A stretch of DNA of 64,000 nt from Pardosa pseudoannulata. Lineage: Eukaryota; Arthropoda; Arachnida; Araneae; Lycosidae. Location of the stretch: positions 110,452,383 through 110,516,382 of the forward strand of contig CM063503.1 of NCBI GenBank assembly GCA_032207245.1, read 5' to 3'. Shown piece by piece: positions 28,690 to 43,182 of the stretch. The position numbers and the translations under genes are program-made. The notes under the pieces are model-generated. The model saw nothing but the letters and a program-made list of their open reading frames with translations, ran no database searches and was not told the origin of the DNA. Position 1 is the first letter of the stretch; every line of letters starts with the position of its first letter.

Positions 28690-31600
28690 GAGTATAAGAA
28701 AATATTTTCAGCTGTAATTTTGAATTAGATAAAATGATAAAAGTAAGAAAATTAACTATATTAAAACCTGTCGAATATAGGAGATCCTGATTTCATAATT
28801 TAAATAAACAATTTGAAATTTTGTTCAAATATTGTTTAGATTTCTAAAAGAATTAATTGGAAAATATATACACAATAAACAACAACATTAACAAGTTATA
28901 TTAGAAAGTATTACATATTGTACCAAAATGCTTGAAAGAGATTAACATTAAATATATTTATGTATCTGAATATATAGAAAGAATTTACTTTTAAATTTTC
29001 TGGTAACAAAATGAAAGAATAAAAATATGTGTTTCTTCTTTACGAATCTTGCATTACAACGAATATTTTATTAAAATGCTTCATTATTTTGATATATTTA
29101 AGTTAAAAAATTATGGTTATCAAATTCATAAACATATTAAAATAGAATTAAATATACAATTGAAAATATGTTATTAAGCTGCATAAAACAAAATACAAAT
29201 GGATAAATTCATATCCGCTTTCAAGATTCTAAGAAAGATTTAAGATGCGAGTTTATTTAATGCTTTTTATGTAACTTAAAACTGGAAAGTTTTGCAGTAA
29301 CTAGTTTAAATGTATGAAGCCAAACTTTTACATTAGGTGTCTGCTAGAGATTATTTTTTATATTACCTTATTTTATCTGATTGGAGAAATTCATACCGAA
29401 TTATAAATTTATGACATAGATAAGTGGAACTTAAGCTTTGCACAAAATGTACTTTATATAAATAAAAAAAATATGGGATGACTTACTTCCTAAAAGGTTT
29501 TCCGTAACAAGATTTGAAAAATGCGAGCAATGTAAGTAAAGAGTTTCTCAGGCAAGAAAGCTTAAAACTTAAAACCGATTACATTTGTTTTAAAAGGTTT
29601 ATATTTTATGAATTTACTTCTATTCCTTAAAAATGCTTCACAAATATTTTAGCATTTGGGAACTTTGAATATTTTTCTTTCAAATAAAGATATTTATATC
29701 CTAGAATAAAACATGAATATTTTAAAAGAAATATCAAAGGACAAACAACAGCAGTCAAAAGGAGTTTTCCATTGGAAGATGATTCCTTCAAATGGATAGT
29801 TCGTACTCTTCATAAGCTCGACTTTCTAAAATAAAACTATTTAATGGATAGTGTAAGAAAGGATTACTCTTGATGTAATTTTGTATTAGAGGTTTCAAAA
29901 GTAGATATATAAAATTATTTCATTGTTTGCTTTTCCTGTTGATTCTGCAAATCAATACAAACTATGGTAAAATTTTCTGTGTTATGATAAAATAACTTAT
30001 CTTACGTCTTAAATCATGATAAACAGAAAAATGTATTTTAAATACTTTATTAATACTTTATCAAAAATTCGCAACCACATGTTTTCATTATTTTCTCTTT
30101 CATTATATATTTCATTATGTATAATTTCAATATTAAAAGTATATTGTTACACGCTATTAATTCCTTCAATTAACGGCATTACCTATTGATCAATTTTGTA
30201 TTGTACTCCAGAAAAATAGAAGCATAAAGATTTTCGTTTCTGATAAGGCCACAATATACTCAAATACACACAATAAAAACATGTGATCTCTTAACTTTTA
30301 GATACAAAAGCTAATGCAAACAAAAGTTCGTATCTTTGTTTAAGCTACAGAAATTATAATAAAATTTATATTGAGTAGTTTTTATTCCACAGGGTGATAT
30401 CTTATATTTTTTTCCGAAAAAGAGTTTTCTAGATCATATATAAAATTTTCATACATAAATTTAAAATGCTTTATTTGATTATTTAGAATACAACATAGTA
30501 TTCAAAGTTTCGATAATATCTATTACTTTAAGTATAATTTTATTGAAGATATATTTCTAAAGGTTTACTAAAGATACTTAAAATATAAAGAATTAAAAGT
30601 TTTAACTACAAAAATAATTTTTTTGTAGATTGAAATAAGTAAAATTATAATGATACTAATGACCCATAGAAACTAATGTCAACTCCAGAGTATAAAAAAT
30701 AATTTTAAAAATTATAAAGTTTCACTATAATTTCCATAGATAGATATCTATGGAAACGAAATGATCAAATTTGTAAAATATACACCTGGTTAGCTTTCAT
30801 CTCATTTTTCACTAAATAACTTAACGACAATAATGATTTTTATAGTTATGAAATTTTAAAATTTTCACGCTTTGCTTGCATTATGACCTAAATATTTTAT
30901 TGATATAACTGCAAAATGGTGAGATTGTAACAATAATTAAAAGTCAAGGCACAAAGGTAAGGTAATAACAATAAATCAAAGTCAGCTATGTTAAATATAA
31001 TCAATAATTTAATGCAAAAAATCATGTTTCATTAGCATTTTCACCGAGTGCATAACGTAAAAGTAAAGATCAGCTGTATAGAATTCACAAGCTAGCTATC
31101 ATCTCACCTTTCATCCTGTAATTTTTCGGAAGCTTTCAGTACTTAATTTTCTGAAATTTTAAAAGCAAAATGTTGCTTCTAGTACAATTAATAACCTAAG
31201 CTCTTAACAACATCTCAGCAGGGTTGCTTATTCATCACAAAGGTATAATGCATCAAAGACCGCAAAGTTTTGAAGGAAGTATTTTCATTATTAATTACTC
31301 TCTTTGTAAAACAGAAGCTAAATATTTCGCAATAACTTTCGGTTAAGCAAAAAAAAATGTATATATATATATATTATTTCTTAAATTATTGAGATTATAA
31401 ATGCATTAGCACAATCGTTAAATATGAATTAAATCAGGTAATAAAGAACTGTTGGTTTAATAAAATATTTTTTGAATTTTGCTAAAACCTCTAAAATATT
31501 TATATAAAATTGTAATTCGATATTTAATAGTAAATGAATACATTATATCTACTGAAAGACATATCATGAATAAAGGTTAAATAAAAATAAAATATATTAA

Positions 31601-32699
31601 TAATTTATCATGACATAAAACAAATAAAATAGCAGAACAATTCTAGATAAATTTAGATTAATTTGTTATGAATAGTAATTTTCTTTACACTCTAATATCC
31701 GCACGCACTTATTTGCGTGCATTTGTAGAGCATATTATGTTTAGAAACGTAGTATTTTAACTTAATTTCCACAACAAAAACTGAAATTGTTTGTATTAAA
31801 TGTTGAAATGAAATAATTGAAACATTAATTTACTCTTTGAACACTATCTTTATGAGAAGCACTGTAAACCGCATAAATTAAAATATAAATCATATTTTAA
31901 ATTTTAAAACCCTAATGATAAAAAATATATCAAATATATGTATATTCAGATTAATTATATATGATCAAGTGGATATTTATAAAAGTGAATAGAAAGTATA
32001 GGATTTTTTATAAATAAATAAAATAATTGAAAAATCAGAAATTTTAAGCTTCAATAGTTCAATCTTTCCTTCAGTAGTATAGTGATATACATTTCCCTCA
32101 CGCTCCATAATTATCTAAAAGGTTATATAAAATGCATATAAATCCATATGGAAATAACTTACTCAATATTTATTTTGAATTTTTAGATATTCTCCGCATG
32201 CATTAAATAATTTGCAGCAATATTGAAAAGTATGAATATAACACTTAATAGCCGTTATGTTTTAATGTTGAGCACATAATATAAGAATCCATAGATATTA
32301 ATTACATACTATGAAATATCGGAAAAGAAATATTAAAAAATACAGGAAAGGATACAAAATATTATATCCATCTAATTATTTCCACATCAAAAGAAAATTA
32401 GAAATATCATTCTGCAGTTTAAGTATATAATTTTGATATGCTGTCAGATACATAGCAAATCAAAATTCATTAAGAATATAACAACATAACATTATAAATC
32501 ATTTATTTATGTTTATGACCAAACCGATTTGAATTCCGTGCTCAAGCATTTAATGTAGACTGCATTCTACCTCTAAGAAATAAATTTTATCTGTTGCAGT
32601 ACTCATTCAGTAAAACCTCCTAACGACATTTGATACTCGTATATTGTTCAAGTTTCTTTCCAATTTTACACTTTAACAGCCAACCATTACATAGCTCAT
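28690..32699. other. Intron 1 interior without recognised features
   Basis: Very AT-rich and stop-dense in all frames, apart from the palindrome at 30731 and a small inverted repeat GCACGCA/TGCGTGC at about 31700. No exon or element protein seen. Confidence 0.5.
30731..30756. repeat. 26-bp palindrome
   Basis: Arms TTTCCATAGATA and TATCTATGGAAA with a 2-nt centre (GA). No associated gene or element was recognised. Confidence 0.8.
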
Positions 32700-32880
32700 G
32701 TTAACAAGATTTCTTCAAAATAGACTAGTCTGTCAGCATGTTATGTAGAAAATTAGATAGAGGGACTGACAGAGTTGTAGAATAAAACCAAACATTAGTA
32801 AATATTGACGGCAAGATTTGAAACCCAGAGTTACTCGAAAATAACGAGATATCGGTCACAACAACCACCAGGTTGTCCAA
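32700..32880 (-). mobile_element. Possible second tRNA-derived SINE, decayed
   Basis: On the - strand from 32880 there is a tRNA-like order: CCTGGTGGTTGTTGTGACCG, an anticodon-type stem CTCG-TTATTTT-CGAG (32848-32834), a short variable part, and GGTTTCAAATC (32825-32815) resembling a B box. It differs from the other SINE family in head and downstream sequence. No target duplication or second copy was found, so this stays tentative. Confidence 0.35.
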
Positions 32881-33550
32881 TGTGTTAAATTAGATCATGT
32901 ATGCGACATTACCAGAAAACGGGGTGAATTTTTGCCATTGATATAACAGGATGAAAATTCAGCCTTGAACTATGGTGGCCAGTTGCATTGACCATCCTCC
33001 AAAATTATTAGTCCATTTAAGATCAGCTGAAAATTAAAAAATATATATTAGTTTTATCTTTTGCTAAAGTTAGACATAGAAAAGTGTTAGTTGCAGTGGA
33101 ACTCCGGTATAATGTTACTTCCACATCCTGAAGAAGAAAGTTATAAACAAAGTCCATTTTATTAACCACTGAAAATTTAAAACCACTGAAATTTGGACTG
33201 CATATGCTTTACATCCAGATAACGTGGCAGTTGAGTGTATTCTGATATAAACTTGACTCCCCAGAGCTATAAAGACGTACTTTACTAGGCATTCCTGTGC
33301 TCTGTTGATGGATCAAGATGTTTGGAGAATTATACAATGTCCGCTTCTAGGGTATTATCATATCATGCGGATCCTAGGACAGTAACATAAAATAAGGAAG
33401 TAAAACTCGTAACTCAAAACTTATTTCTGAGTAAAATAAGAAATTGCATTTTATTAAATCTTCTTTATTTATTACCATATATATTTAAGAGCTTGAACAT
33501 TACTTAGTTGCGTTTAAGCTGAATTAAATCATATTAGACACACATACACG

Positions 33551-33555
<5 letters not shown>

Positions 33556-33605
<50 letters not shown>

Positions 33606-33619
33606 GAGAGAAAGAGCAA

Positions 33620-33666
<47 letters not shown>
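33556..33666. repeat. Two (TA)n runs split by 22 bp of unique sequence
   Basis: Runs at 33556-33601 and 33623-33666, separated by AGGTGAGAGAAAGAGCAATG. Confidence 0.95.
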
Positions 33667-33669
<3 letters not shown>

Positions 33670-34971
33670 AATTTTCTTCCATTTAATTCTGCCTAAATTT
33701 TAATGTCCTTGTTTATGTAGCTATTAAGTTTAATTTAATACAGTTTCACAATATGTTACAAGAATGTATTTTATACTGTCACACACCTAAATTTATAATA
33801 TTCGTTTGAACACATTTCCTAACATTATAAATGTGTCGCAGCAAGCTTAGTCACGTTACGTGGTTTGCGTGGAAATCGATATTAACATATATATTTCTCT
33901 CCTGTAGCAATTCCAAACATGAAAATGAATATTGATGTATGTTAATGCTATACATTCCAAATAGATAAGTTAAAGCAGATATGAATCGTTGCTACTCATA
34001 TATTATACTAAAGTACTTGAAAATTGGTATTAGTATTGACTACGGATAAATGCATTTTACAACACAATCGCATAAAAGAATGAATGCATATATTACAATA
34101 GAATTTTGGCAAAATTGGAGGCTCAGATGTAGTTTTTATTCTTTTTAGTTAATTTGCATGAAAATGTAATATGCCATTGAATTATGTTTATGGAAAAGTT
34201 CCTAAATTTTAAGCTAAAATATTAATGCACCTTCAATCAACTAGTTAATCCATTTCTTGAAACTAACATTAATGTTAATACTCCATCAGCCTATCATAAC
34301 TCAAAAATTAGAAAAAAAGCATTATTACCATATATATATTCAGAAAAAATAAAGAAAATAAATAATAACAAAATATATTTTTTCCTTACAAAATCTCTAC
34401 TATTTAATTAGTATATGTGTTTCGAAATACAATTAGTAGACTTCATTCTAAATGCAATAGGGTAAATAGGTAATAAATATCATGGTTATAAATACAGACA
34501 GAGAAATTAAAAAATATTTTTTGAAATTCAAAAAATTTAAATGGAAAAATTTGAACATTTAGAAAATATTACGTTATTATACTCTTTTGTAAATATTGAA
34601 CACATTGTAGGATGATGTATATCTCCTTTTAATTTTCATGTTTAGGTAAATGTCGAAATTTAATAATAAAGAAAGCTGCCGAAACTAAAATCACAGAGTG
34701 GGATTTTCGAAACATATTAATATTAACTATATATCTTTTAATAAGGTACGATACATGTATTTAATAAATTACAAACATGTATAACTATTATATAATGTGA
34801 TTATATGATATATATGGCATATGATTTGCTTTATATATTATTAACACCAAACATCTTTCTGAAAAAAAATTTTAAAGTTGTTAGCATTAATTATTGTAGT
34901 GTTGAATTTGTAAATTATTACAATTATTTTATAACGATAGATAATTAAAATGTTCTATACTAGTATAAAGT

Positions 34972-34975
<4 letters not shown>

Positions 34976-35012
<37 letters not shown>
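34976..35012. repeat. (TA)n microsatellite
   Basis: Short pure TA run. Confidence 0.93.
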
Positions 35013-35018
<6 letters not shown>

Positions 35019-35746
35019 CAAATATTTCTTTACACTGTTGTTTGAGAAAAAAGTATTTTCAATTATTTTTAGCAATAGAGTTTTGACTATATCGCTAATA
35101 AGTGCATTCCTCATAGTATCAAAAATAATAACAATTTTTTTATTTACGATTCTCGAATTGTTTCATAAGTGAACTATATTGTACATTCAAAATTACTTGA
35201 AAAAACTAGCGATTTATTGCCATACTGGAAGCCCGATATCATATTGAGTTGACAGTGGTTTTATAACCATAGTTTATATGATGATAGAAATTGATTTACT
35301 TTAAATATGCCAATCTTTTTAATAAAGGAAGGAATGTAAAATTGTTAAATTTTCTGCTTACAAAACTATTAACAGTTATAACAAAAATGTTTTTAAAAGG
35401 TTCGTAAAAATAGTATAATTATGCGTATATAATAAGGAAATTAATATTGTATAAAAATTTTCATGGAATAATTTTAAGGATTTAATGATTTTTTTTAGCA
35501 GCATTTAGGAATTATTTAAGCAATAATAATAATAATACATAGGATATATATATATATAAGATATGTGTATAATTTTTATATGTAAATATTAGTATTTATA
35601 AGTGTTTCAGATGTATCGGTGTTACTTTATGTAGATATATATATTATGGCCCTTAAATCCGTCAATAACAGGAATCTTTGAGATCGTGCAATTTGTAATA
35701 AAGTTGAAATTTGATGTTACACGTCTTTTTCAAGACACGCACATAA

Positions 35747-35749
<3 letters not shown>

Positions 35750-35799
<50 letters not shown>
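35750..35799. repeat. (TA)n microsatellite
   Basis: Pure TA run after one TGTA unit. Confidence 0.93.
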
Positions 35800-35800
<1 letters not shown>

Positions 35801-36138
35801 AAAAATAACAAAAGAATTAAATCTAAAATATTTGTAAATAACAATAAATGTTTAAAGACTAAAGTATAAAAATAATATAATAAATTAAAATGAGCTAATG
35901 ATTAGATATTCTATTTTAGAAGCATGTTATTCAATATGATGAAATGAGGTCTCACCTTACTCTTGTTTGTAGTAAATAAAGAAATAAAGCACATAAGCTA
36001 ATGAAAACCGACATTTTCACGATTTTTAAAGAAAGGAGACTATTTTTATTTATCTCGCTGAGAATGATTGATTTTAACCCTTATTTTCTTTCTATATTAT
36101 CGTACTTGTGACATCTATTTTAAATACTAAAAATAAAA

Positions 36139-36265
36139 TATTTATAAATGTATCTATAATATAAATATATATAATAGATATATACATTTATAAATACATT
36201 TATAAATTTGTATTATAGAATACAAATGATGTAATATAGCCATCTGTATTCTATAATACAAATTT
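36139..36265. repeat. Two adjacent hairpins
   Basis: Hairpin 1: 15-bp perfect arms 36139-36153 and 36182-36196 (TATTTATAAATGTAT). Hairpin 2: 21-bp perfect arms 36204-36224 and 36245-36265 (AAATTTGTATTATAGAATAC plus A) with a 20-nt loop. A 13-bp direct repeat AATAAAATATTTA lies at 36132-36144 and 36268-36280 around the pair. Confidence 0.8.
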
Positions 36266-37989
36266 CTAATAAAATATTTACGACATTTAAGTTCTAGTCT
36301 TCTTAACAGACCATATTGTAATATGGTCCTATTTCACATTTTATTTATGAAGCGAAATTGAGTTTTTGGTAAATTTAACATAAGTTTTAGAGTTATATAA
36401 CTCTTATGAATTATCTTAAAACAGTCTTTATTATAATTACTCCTGTATTCATTTTTAAATATTCAACTGAAACAAATGTTTACAATTTTTTTCTATGATT
36501 TTTTTCTAATTAAATATTATCTATATTTATAAAAACCCAATAATATTAATTTTTTCAACAAAACTTGCATATACTTGCATACACTTCAAAAATAAATTTT
36601 CTTAAATGCGCCAGAAATGAAAGCGAATATGGTATCCTGAAACGGAAAAAGAAAATTTGAGAAGCCGAGGAAGATATCTAATTTGCCTTCCTACAGGGAC
36701 AAAATTTGTAGTAAAAATATACGGACACTTCCTCCTCATTCACAGTTTCGATGCATACACAATATTTTTCGATTGATATGTCGAAGTCATATAAGCATGA
36801 AGAACATTTTACAACTTTCGCATATCTTGTTACTTTAGCTCTGGAAATAGAAATGGAGGCATAGCGGATAGAAAAATATCATTGTATTTCATCCTAGGAA
36901 TTTACAATACATGCATTTATCTAGTAAAGCTACATTTTAGTTTTAGGTTCTAATTTAAGTTATCCTATAATATTTTCTACAAGTGTTTTGTAGTTATAAG
37001 AAAGATGAATAATATGGTTTAAAAAGTACTATAATATTTATGCATAAATAAGAATTCAACTAAAATCAAAGTAAAACAAAACTCAAAAAATAATAAAATG
37101 AAAGCTAAAAACTGTTTCTACACTTCCATTCTATTACCTTATATGCTGCAATAAGTCATTTCAGCTTACTATGGATTGCTGTAAGGAAAATAATTAAATA
37201 TACAAAACAATTGTCCCAGACACAACCGGTGAAGAATATGTATTATGATTATTTTATAACATTTTACCCATAAGGATAAAATGTTCATCCAGGATTACAT
37301 GAGAAATTCAGTTATTAGAAACTTCACTTATCTGAATAGCCAATAATTTTAAGTATTTTAATAGAAAAAATATATAATCTTTAAATAAACGTATTCTTTG
37401 TGCTATATCGAGAAGTGCTAACTTTGACAGTTCGTCTGAAAATTGAAAATTCTCGACGTTTATACCACTAACAGTAAGATTTTGGGTTCTACGATCATTT
37501 TCTGCTTTTATGTTTATATTTCTCCTTTTCTCTCTCCATAAAGAATACGATATAAAGAACGTTGATTTTATAAGTAATAACACGAGAAATTTAAAAATGT
37601 ATATATTAAGCATTTAGACAGCTAAGCAGGTAGCTGAGATGAAGAGCAGAAAATGCTAGAAATTTTGGAATACTTTTTAAAATCTTTGCAATTATCAAAA
37701 TCAAAATTCTGCATGAAAGAGAGTACTAGGTGACGTAACTGACTATTTAATTAGTCTCTAAGACTAAAAAATGCATTATATTGTCAGTCTTTAAATCAAG
37801 TCGTTTTAATAACAATATTTTAAAACAGAAATAACCCTATATCTGATTTAAAACAATGTCCCTTAAGGACTTTTCGGAAGTAACTTTAATACAAGTTCAT
37901 GCCCAAAATTCAAAGTAAGAGGCTTTGGGTTAATGAGGAGATTCCAAAAGATTCCATAGTTTTTTAAATGGAAGTGTGGTCACGTAATT

Positions 37990-38496
37990 TTGCAGGCATG
38001 TACAGATAGTATAGATTGTTTGACTGTTGTTTATAACAGTTACATTGTCTTAAAAGTACATGAAATTTACTATTTTCTTACATACTTTATCTTACATACA
38101 AGCTTTGTTAAAAGGATATTCGTAATTCTTATGAAAATTGAAGGGAAATTTATCATAAACAAATTTCTGAAAATAAAAATTCTAGGTAATTTCAGGTTAG
38201 GCCCAATGTGTAGTGAAAAAAATAAAATCCTTGATATATCACCTACTTGGCTTAAATCTGACCTGACACCGTATGTCTTTGCGGAATCATTTAAAATAAT
38301 AATTTTTTTTTTCACAAACATTGTCAGGAATTGTTTATATACGGTGACTAAAGTACTATCGAGTGTACCGCCTGTAATAGACATTTACGCAGAACTGACT
38401 CCAAATTTTCATTTTATTCTATACTCAAAAAATGTTCTATATTTTCTATCAAGATATTTTGAACAATTTCTCCTTGAATTTAAATATTCTCGTTAA
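37990..38496 (+). other. Unrecognised 168-codon open frame
   Basis: Longest non-repeat frame in the window; it starts MQACTDSIDC and is rich in Phe, Ile and Tyr, as expected from AT-rich DNA. The opposite strand is also open for 104 codons (38384-38070). No domain, no splice context and no homologous copy in the window. Most likely chance or an old element. Confidence 0.15.
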
Positions 38497-38560
38497 AATT
38501 GGTAAAGGTTTTTAGAAGTCATGAAAGTCATCTACGTATCATCTTGGTTAGAATGTTACA

Positions 38561-38685
<125 letters not shown>

Positions 38686-38893
38686 TATAAATTTCTGCCG
38701 AAAAAAATTAACAAAAATGTATGCTCATCCTCTTTAACTCTAACGTTCTTGAAAATTAATAAGTGTAAATTTTATTTAAAAAATTCATGACATTTTTATT
38801 TCTCTTAAATATAGGTTTCAGTTTTAAAAAATCTTAAAAATTTTTAAAATCTTAAATTTAATTGAAATTCTATCAAGTGTTAGAGTAATGATC

Positions 38894-39223
38894 TCATCTT
38901 GTATTAAATGTTATTTCGAAGTCAATCTTAGTTGCGAAATTATAGCAAAGATCTCCGTCTCTGAAGAAGCATTTTGCCGAAGCCCTTGTATTTATAGATT
39001 TCGGAATCCATTTCTTCGCAGCAGGATTTTGAAGATGGATGATTTTTGTTATTTTTGGAACCAGAAGTTGTTTCTTGAAAATTTCTATTAAATCCTCTGC
39101 ATGATAAAGTTTGAAATTGTATCTCGGAAATGAGTCGTAAAATACTTCTAGATTACAGGAATATACTTCCAGATTTTGTATTTTATTTTGATGGCTTCTC
39201 ACAGTTTTATTAAAGTTTATCAT
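38894..39223 (-). other. Unrecognised 109-codon open frame
   Basis: Slightly GC-richer than its surroundings. It contains a charged stretch (LIEIFKKQLLVPKITKII) but nothing I can assign; it may be part of an unrecognised element. Confidence 0.15.
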
Positions 39224-39700
39224 AGATATATTTATTTGGATTCTCTTCGTTATAATTATTTATCGTTAATGCTTAAATATTGGCAGGGTTATTATGTTTA
39301 CATGCATACAATATTTAGTTAATGACAATAGGACATTGAAAACCAGAAGACGCGTAATATCCTTTTACTTTTTACTTGTACCACAGTAAAGCAAAATATA
39401 TCCCTTACGCTTATCATCAAACATGGTTAATAACCAATTTTAAAATGTACAACGGAGGGAGAAAATGCAAGTCTAACAATATAAAAACCTCAACAACATT
39501 CTTATTTCTTTCTCATGTTCAATTTTATACCACTTTGCTTTGCATAACTGAGTAATTTGACCTCCAGCTGTACTACATACGCCAGCTACAATACTAAGTA
39601 CATTCAAATATATCCCGTTTTGTATGCTTATAAAATAAATTTTATCTTATTAAAAGGTAAGAATTAACTCAAGAATTAAATACTTCTAATACCACACACA

Positions 39701-39701
<1 letters not shown>

Positions 39702-39786
<85 letters not shown>

Positions 39787-39788
39787 CG
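39702..39788. repeat. (TA)n(TG)n microsatellite
   Basis: TA block followed by TG and GCGTGCG. Confidence 0.95.
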
Positions 39789-42424
39789 TCTGTACATACT
39801 TAATAAAGTACAATTTGTAGGCGACTACTTTGCATCATCACTTTTTCCACATTTATGATACACCAAAAACACACTCAGATTTATATTTGTGTGAGCCCGC
39901 GCGTGTATGTGAGTGTGTGTATAAATTAAGATGGTCCAAAAAACATTTTGTAGTTTTCAAATATAGGAAACGTTAGAAAATATTCTTGCGATGACTCTAT
40001 ATTCACCAAAATGTTTTTGAGGAAAACTTATTAATAAAATAATTTGCCTAAAACATATTTATGTGTCTTTCAAATGAGATATTATGGTATCTTTAAAACA
40101 ATGACTTTTCGACATTTTTATCCAAATTTGATTAGACATGAAAGTTATTTTTTTAATGTATTTACGTCTCTTTATCATAATTTTTCAAATGTACTTTATT
40201 TTTAATTATTAGATACTTTATTTCCCTTTTCGTCTCAGAATATTTAAAAAAAAATTCGTATTCTATGAACAACGTTTGCACAGTTCTCAGATGTTTGAAT
40301 TTTGAATGTCTGGTTAGGAAAGCTTCTTAGGACTAAGGTGACAAGGACTTGACATAAAGTATGCTGAAATCTGTAGTAAAAATCCAGGTCGCTAAAGACA
40401 TGACATCAGCGCTGATATTTTAAATTTCTGTTTCATGAAACTACGTATGATAAAATATATAACAGTAACAATTGTCATTATAATTCACCAGAATATCATT
40501 TAATTAAGGAAATATTTTATGCTAAGGTATTATATTAAATTTTTTAAGTTTTTACAAGTTGAAAATGGTTTTACTTCTCTCCTAGCAGTTTTACAGTTAA
40601 TTTAATGGTTTTAAAAATCTTCAGTATCTGTAGGATATTCCAAAAACAGAATTCTCTTTTATATGCAGTTTCTTTTAAAATATTTATAAAATTTTAAGAC
40701 AAATAACACTGGTTTTTCCTTACTATTCCAATATCAAACATGTTGTTATTATTTATTCAGCATTATTTTCATGTCTGCAAGGCAGGGATACGAAATAATC
40801 AGAAAGAAATTAAATAAAAAACATGAATGTGTATTATTTCAAAAAATGTTTTAGGTTTGGAAGTCCCATCTACTTATTGATACACATAAAATTGGCTCTT
40901 TTCATTGTAGAATGCATACCAAAGAAGGCAGTTTACACTTTAACATTTTTAAAGACCCATTATGCAACTGTTTAGTCATTGTGATAATTTTAGAACCGTA
41001 TAAACTGAGAGCTATCAGTTGACAACTATACAATTTATTATTGCTAAAAATATAAATCAATTTCTTTTCTGTAAGAAACAGGTTAGAAATGTCCCAATAT
41101 TAAAACTTGAATTTAGAATAAATAATGATATATTCTTTCCTATTCTGTCACAGGTTCAGACAATTTGAACCTATTTTGATCCTTATTGTGTCCTGTATCC
41201 CAGAGTTAGGTTTATACCATTAAGGTCATGTTTCTGTCTGATCCATGCAGAATAAATTAATTTTCAGTGGAGATGTAAAACACGTATTTACTAAAATATG
41301 TGGTGCAGTTTATGCGAAAAATGATTTTGCACTATGGAAAAAGCAAAAATTTGTGAAGAAGGTCATGAGTTATGAGAGAGATAGGCGAAATCCACTTCAT
41401 CATGATGAATTTTGGTTTGTCCGAAGTCCACTGTTTTTATTATAGCTGCTTCCAGAGATGTTTATAACTCTTCGGAATTAGCTCTGAGCAGAATAGCTTA
41501 GAGTAATCAACCATCGGGTTGCAAAACGTTTATCGTAGTGCAAGCAATAACAAAGTAAGACAAACTGAGAGTTGTACAAAATTGAATTTTATCATAGGCA
41601 ATCATGTTTAAGTTATAATTACAATAATTATATTTAAAAGTACAAAAAAAATAAATGCAAACTTAAAACGCAATGTTCAAAAATCAATAATTTAAAACTT
41701 TTGACCTATTTATTTATTAAGGTTATATATGGTACAATACGATAATTAAAACATGCGAAAAAAAAATATTCAAAAGCTTATTAATGAAATCAAAGCACTG
41801 TCTTTTGAGAACTTTGATAAAACTGCTTTTCCACCCTATCTATTGAAAAAGGAGATTTATTCAAGAAACAATATATATATGTTCCCTCTATTAACTTTGT
41901 ACCAGTTACAAACACCTAAAGTAGTAAGGCCCTGTTTACTAAAGTCATAAAATGTCTGTTTTCTCTTAAATATTAGATCGAAATCATCTTGAAGAAACAT
42001 GAAATTCTTTATCGTTGATTAAATTGTATCACATGCAAAGCTGAAAGTTTTTATCTATCATTCAATGTTATTTTAGCCTAATAATATAATTGAGATATTC
42101 TAGCAATGTTTTCGGTTTCATTCGGCCTGTGAAGAAATATACTATAGATCGCTTTTGATAACATATTTCAAAATCATCATTTTAAAAAGTAGATTCTTTT
42201 ATAATTTTAAAAAATCATTAGCTTTTTTATAATAGTTGTATTAAATTGTATCATTAACATAGAGTTTTTATCTCATATTATAAAAATATTTGAAGAAATT
42301 CCAGATTACTTTACATGTTTCTGTTTTAGAAATTCAATTGCAGTAATGTTGATTTAAAAAAGTTTTACATAATTTTATTTTTAAAAATCTACAAAAGGTG
42401 TCTCTTACATGATTATTTATATTG

Positions 42425-42427
<3 letters not shown>
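39789..42427. other. Intron 1 interior with one SINE relic
   Basis: Contains the decayed SINE at 41455 and two short frames (41245-41445, 41753-41950) that I cannot assign. Otherwise AT-rich and featureless. Confidence 0.45.
41455..41565 (+). mobile_element. tRNA-derived SINE, copy 4 (body only, very diverged)
   Basis: GATGTTTATAACTCTTCGGA, GAGCAG and TCGGGTTGCAAAACG follow the order and spacing of the SINE body, ending with TATCGTAG where other copies have ACCGTAG. The tRNA head is not recognisable upstream. Confidence 0.6.

Positions 42428-42510
<83 letters not shown>
42428..42510. repeat. (TA)n microsatellite
   Basis: Pure TA run. Confidence 0.95.
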
Positions 42511-42511
<1 letters not shown>

Positions 42512-43127
42512 CTTTCATATTGTATTCTCTTTTATGTCATTAAAATAAATTCATTCATTTCTACTTACTCTTTAAATACTCTATTACTCTATTACTTACT
42601 TTTTATAGGCTCTATTTGGGGAAAGAAATATGTTTTGTAACCTGATAGAATGATGTATTGTTTATCGAAGTCATAAGATTCGGATGCGTTCAGTTTGTTG
42701 ATTGAAATTGAATCACGTGCAATTCTACATGGCCCTATATGCCGGTTAATGATGTTTACCGAAAGAATAGCAGTTGAAAAATGTACTAGAACTTTCCAGT
42801 TCTTTTCATTTCTAAAAAAGAATTGACCGATTGAATTTCTAAAAAAACTGAACCGACGATTTGGAATGGATAGATTTGAAAGGACCTAACTTCAGAAAAC
42901 ATTCTATGGATAAATAATTATTTTAACTTTTATAATTTTTTTAAAATTTATTTCATTATCTTTATTTAAGTACAAAATCCTGTCTCGAAAATGATCTAAA
43001 AAATCGAATAGATGCAAAATTATATATTTGATCCTCATGTAGCTGCACTATTATAATTGTGTCACATATGTATTAAAAGTAAATAAAAATATGGCTATAG
43101 GCTTAATCTTATTTTCCATATTTCTCC

Positions 43128-43130
<3 letters not shown>

Positions 43131-43180
<50 letters not shown>
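43131..43180. repeat. (TA)n microsatellite
   Basis: Pure TA run after CTGC. Confidence 0.95.

Positions 43181-43182
<2 letters not shown>

Noticed and set aside
36073..37935. TTAACCCTTATTTTC at 36073 and TTTGGGTTAA near 37925 as ends of one element
   Set aside because: Inner sequences do not match as inverted repeats beyond CCC, and the interior shows nothing element-like.
38070..38496. Overlapping open frames on both strands as a novel gene pair
   Set aside because: Composition follows AT-rich background, no splice or domain evidence, no copy elsewhere; kept only as a low-confidence feature.
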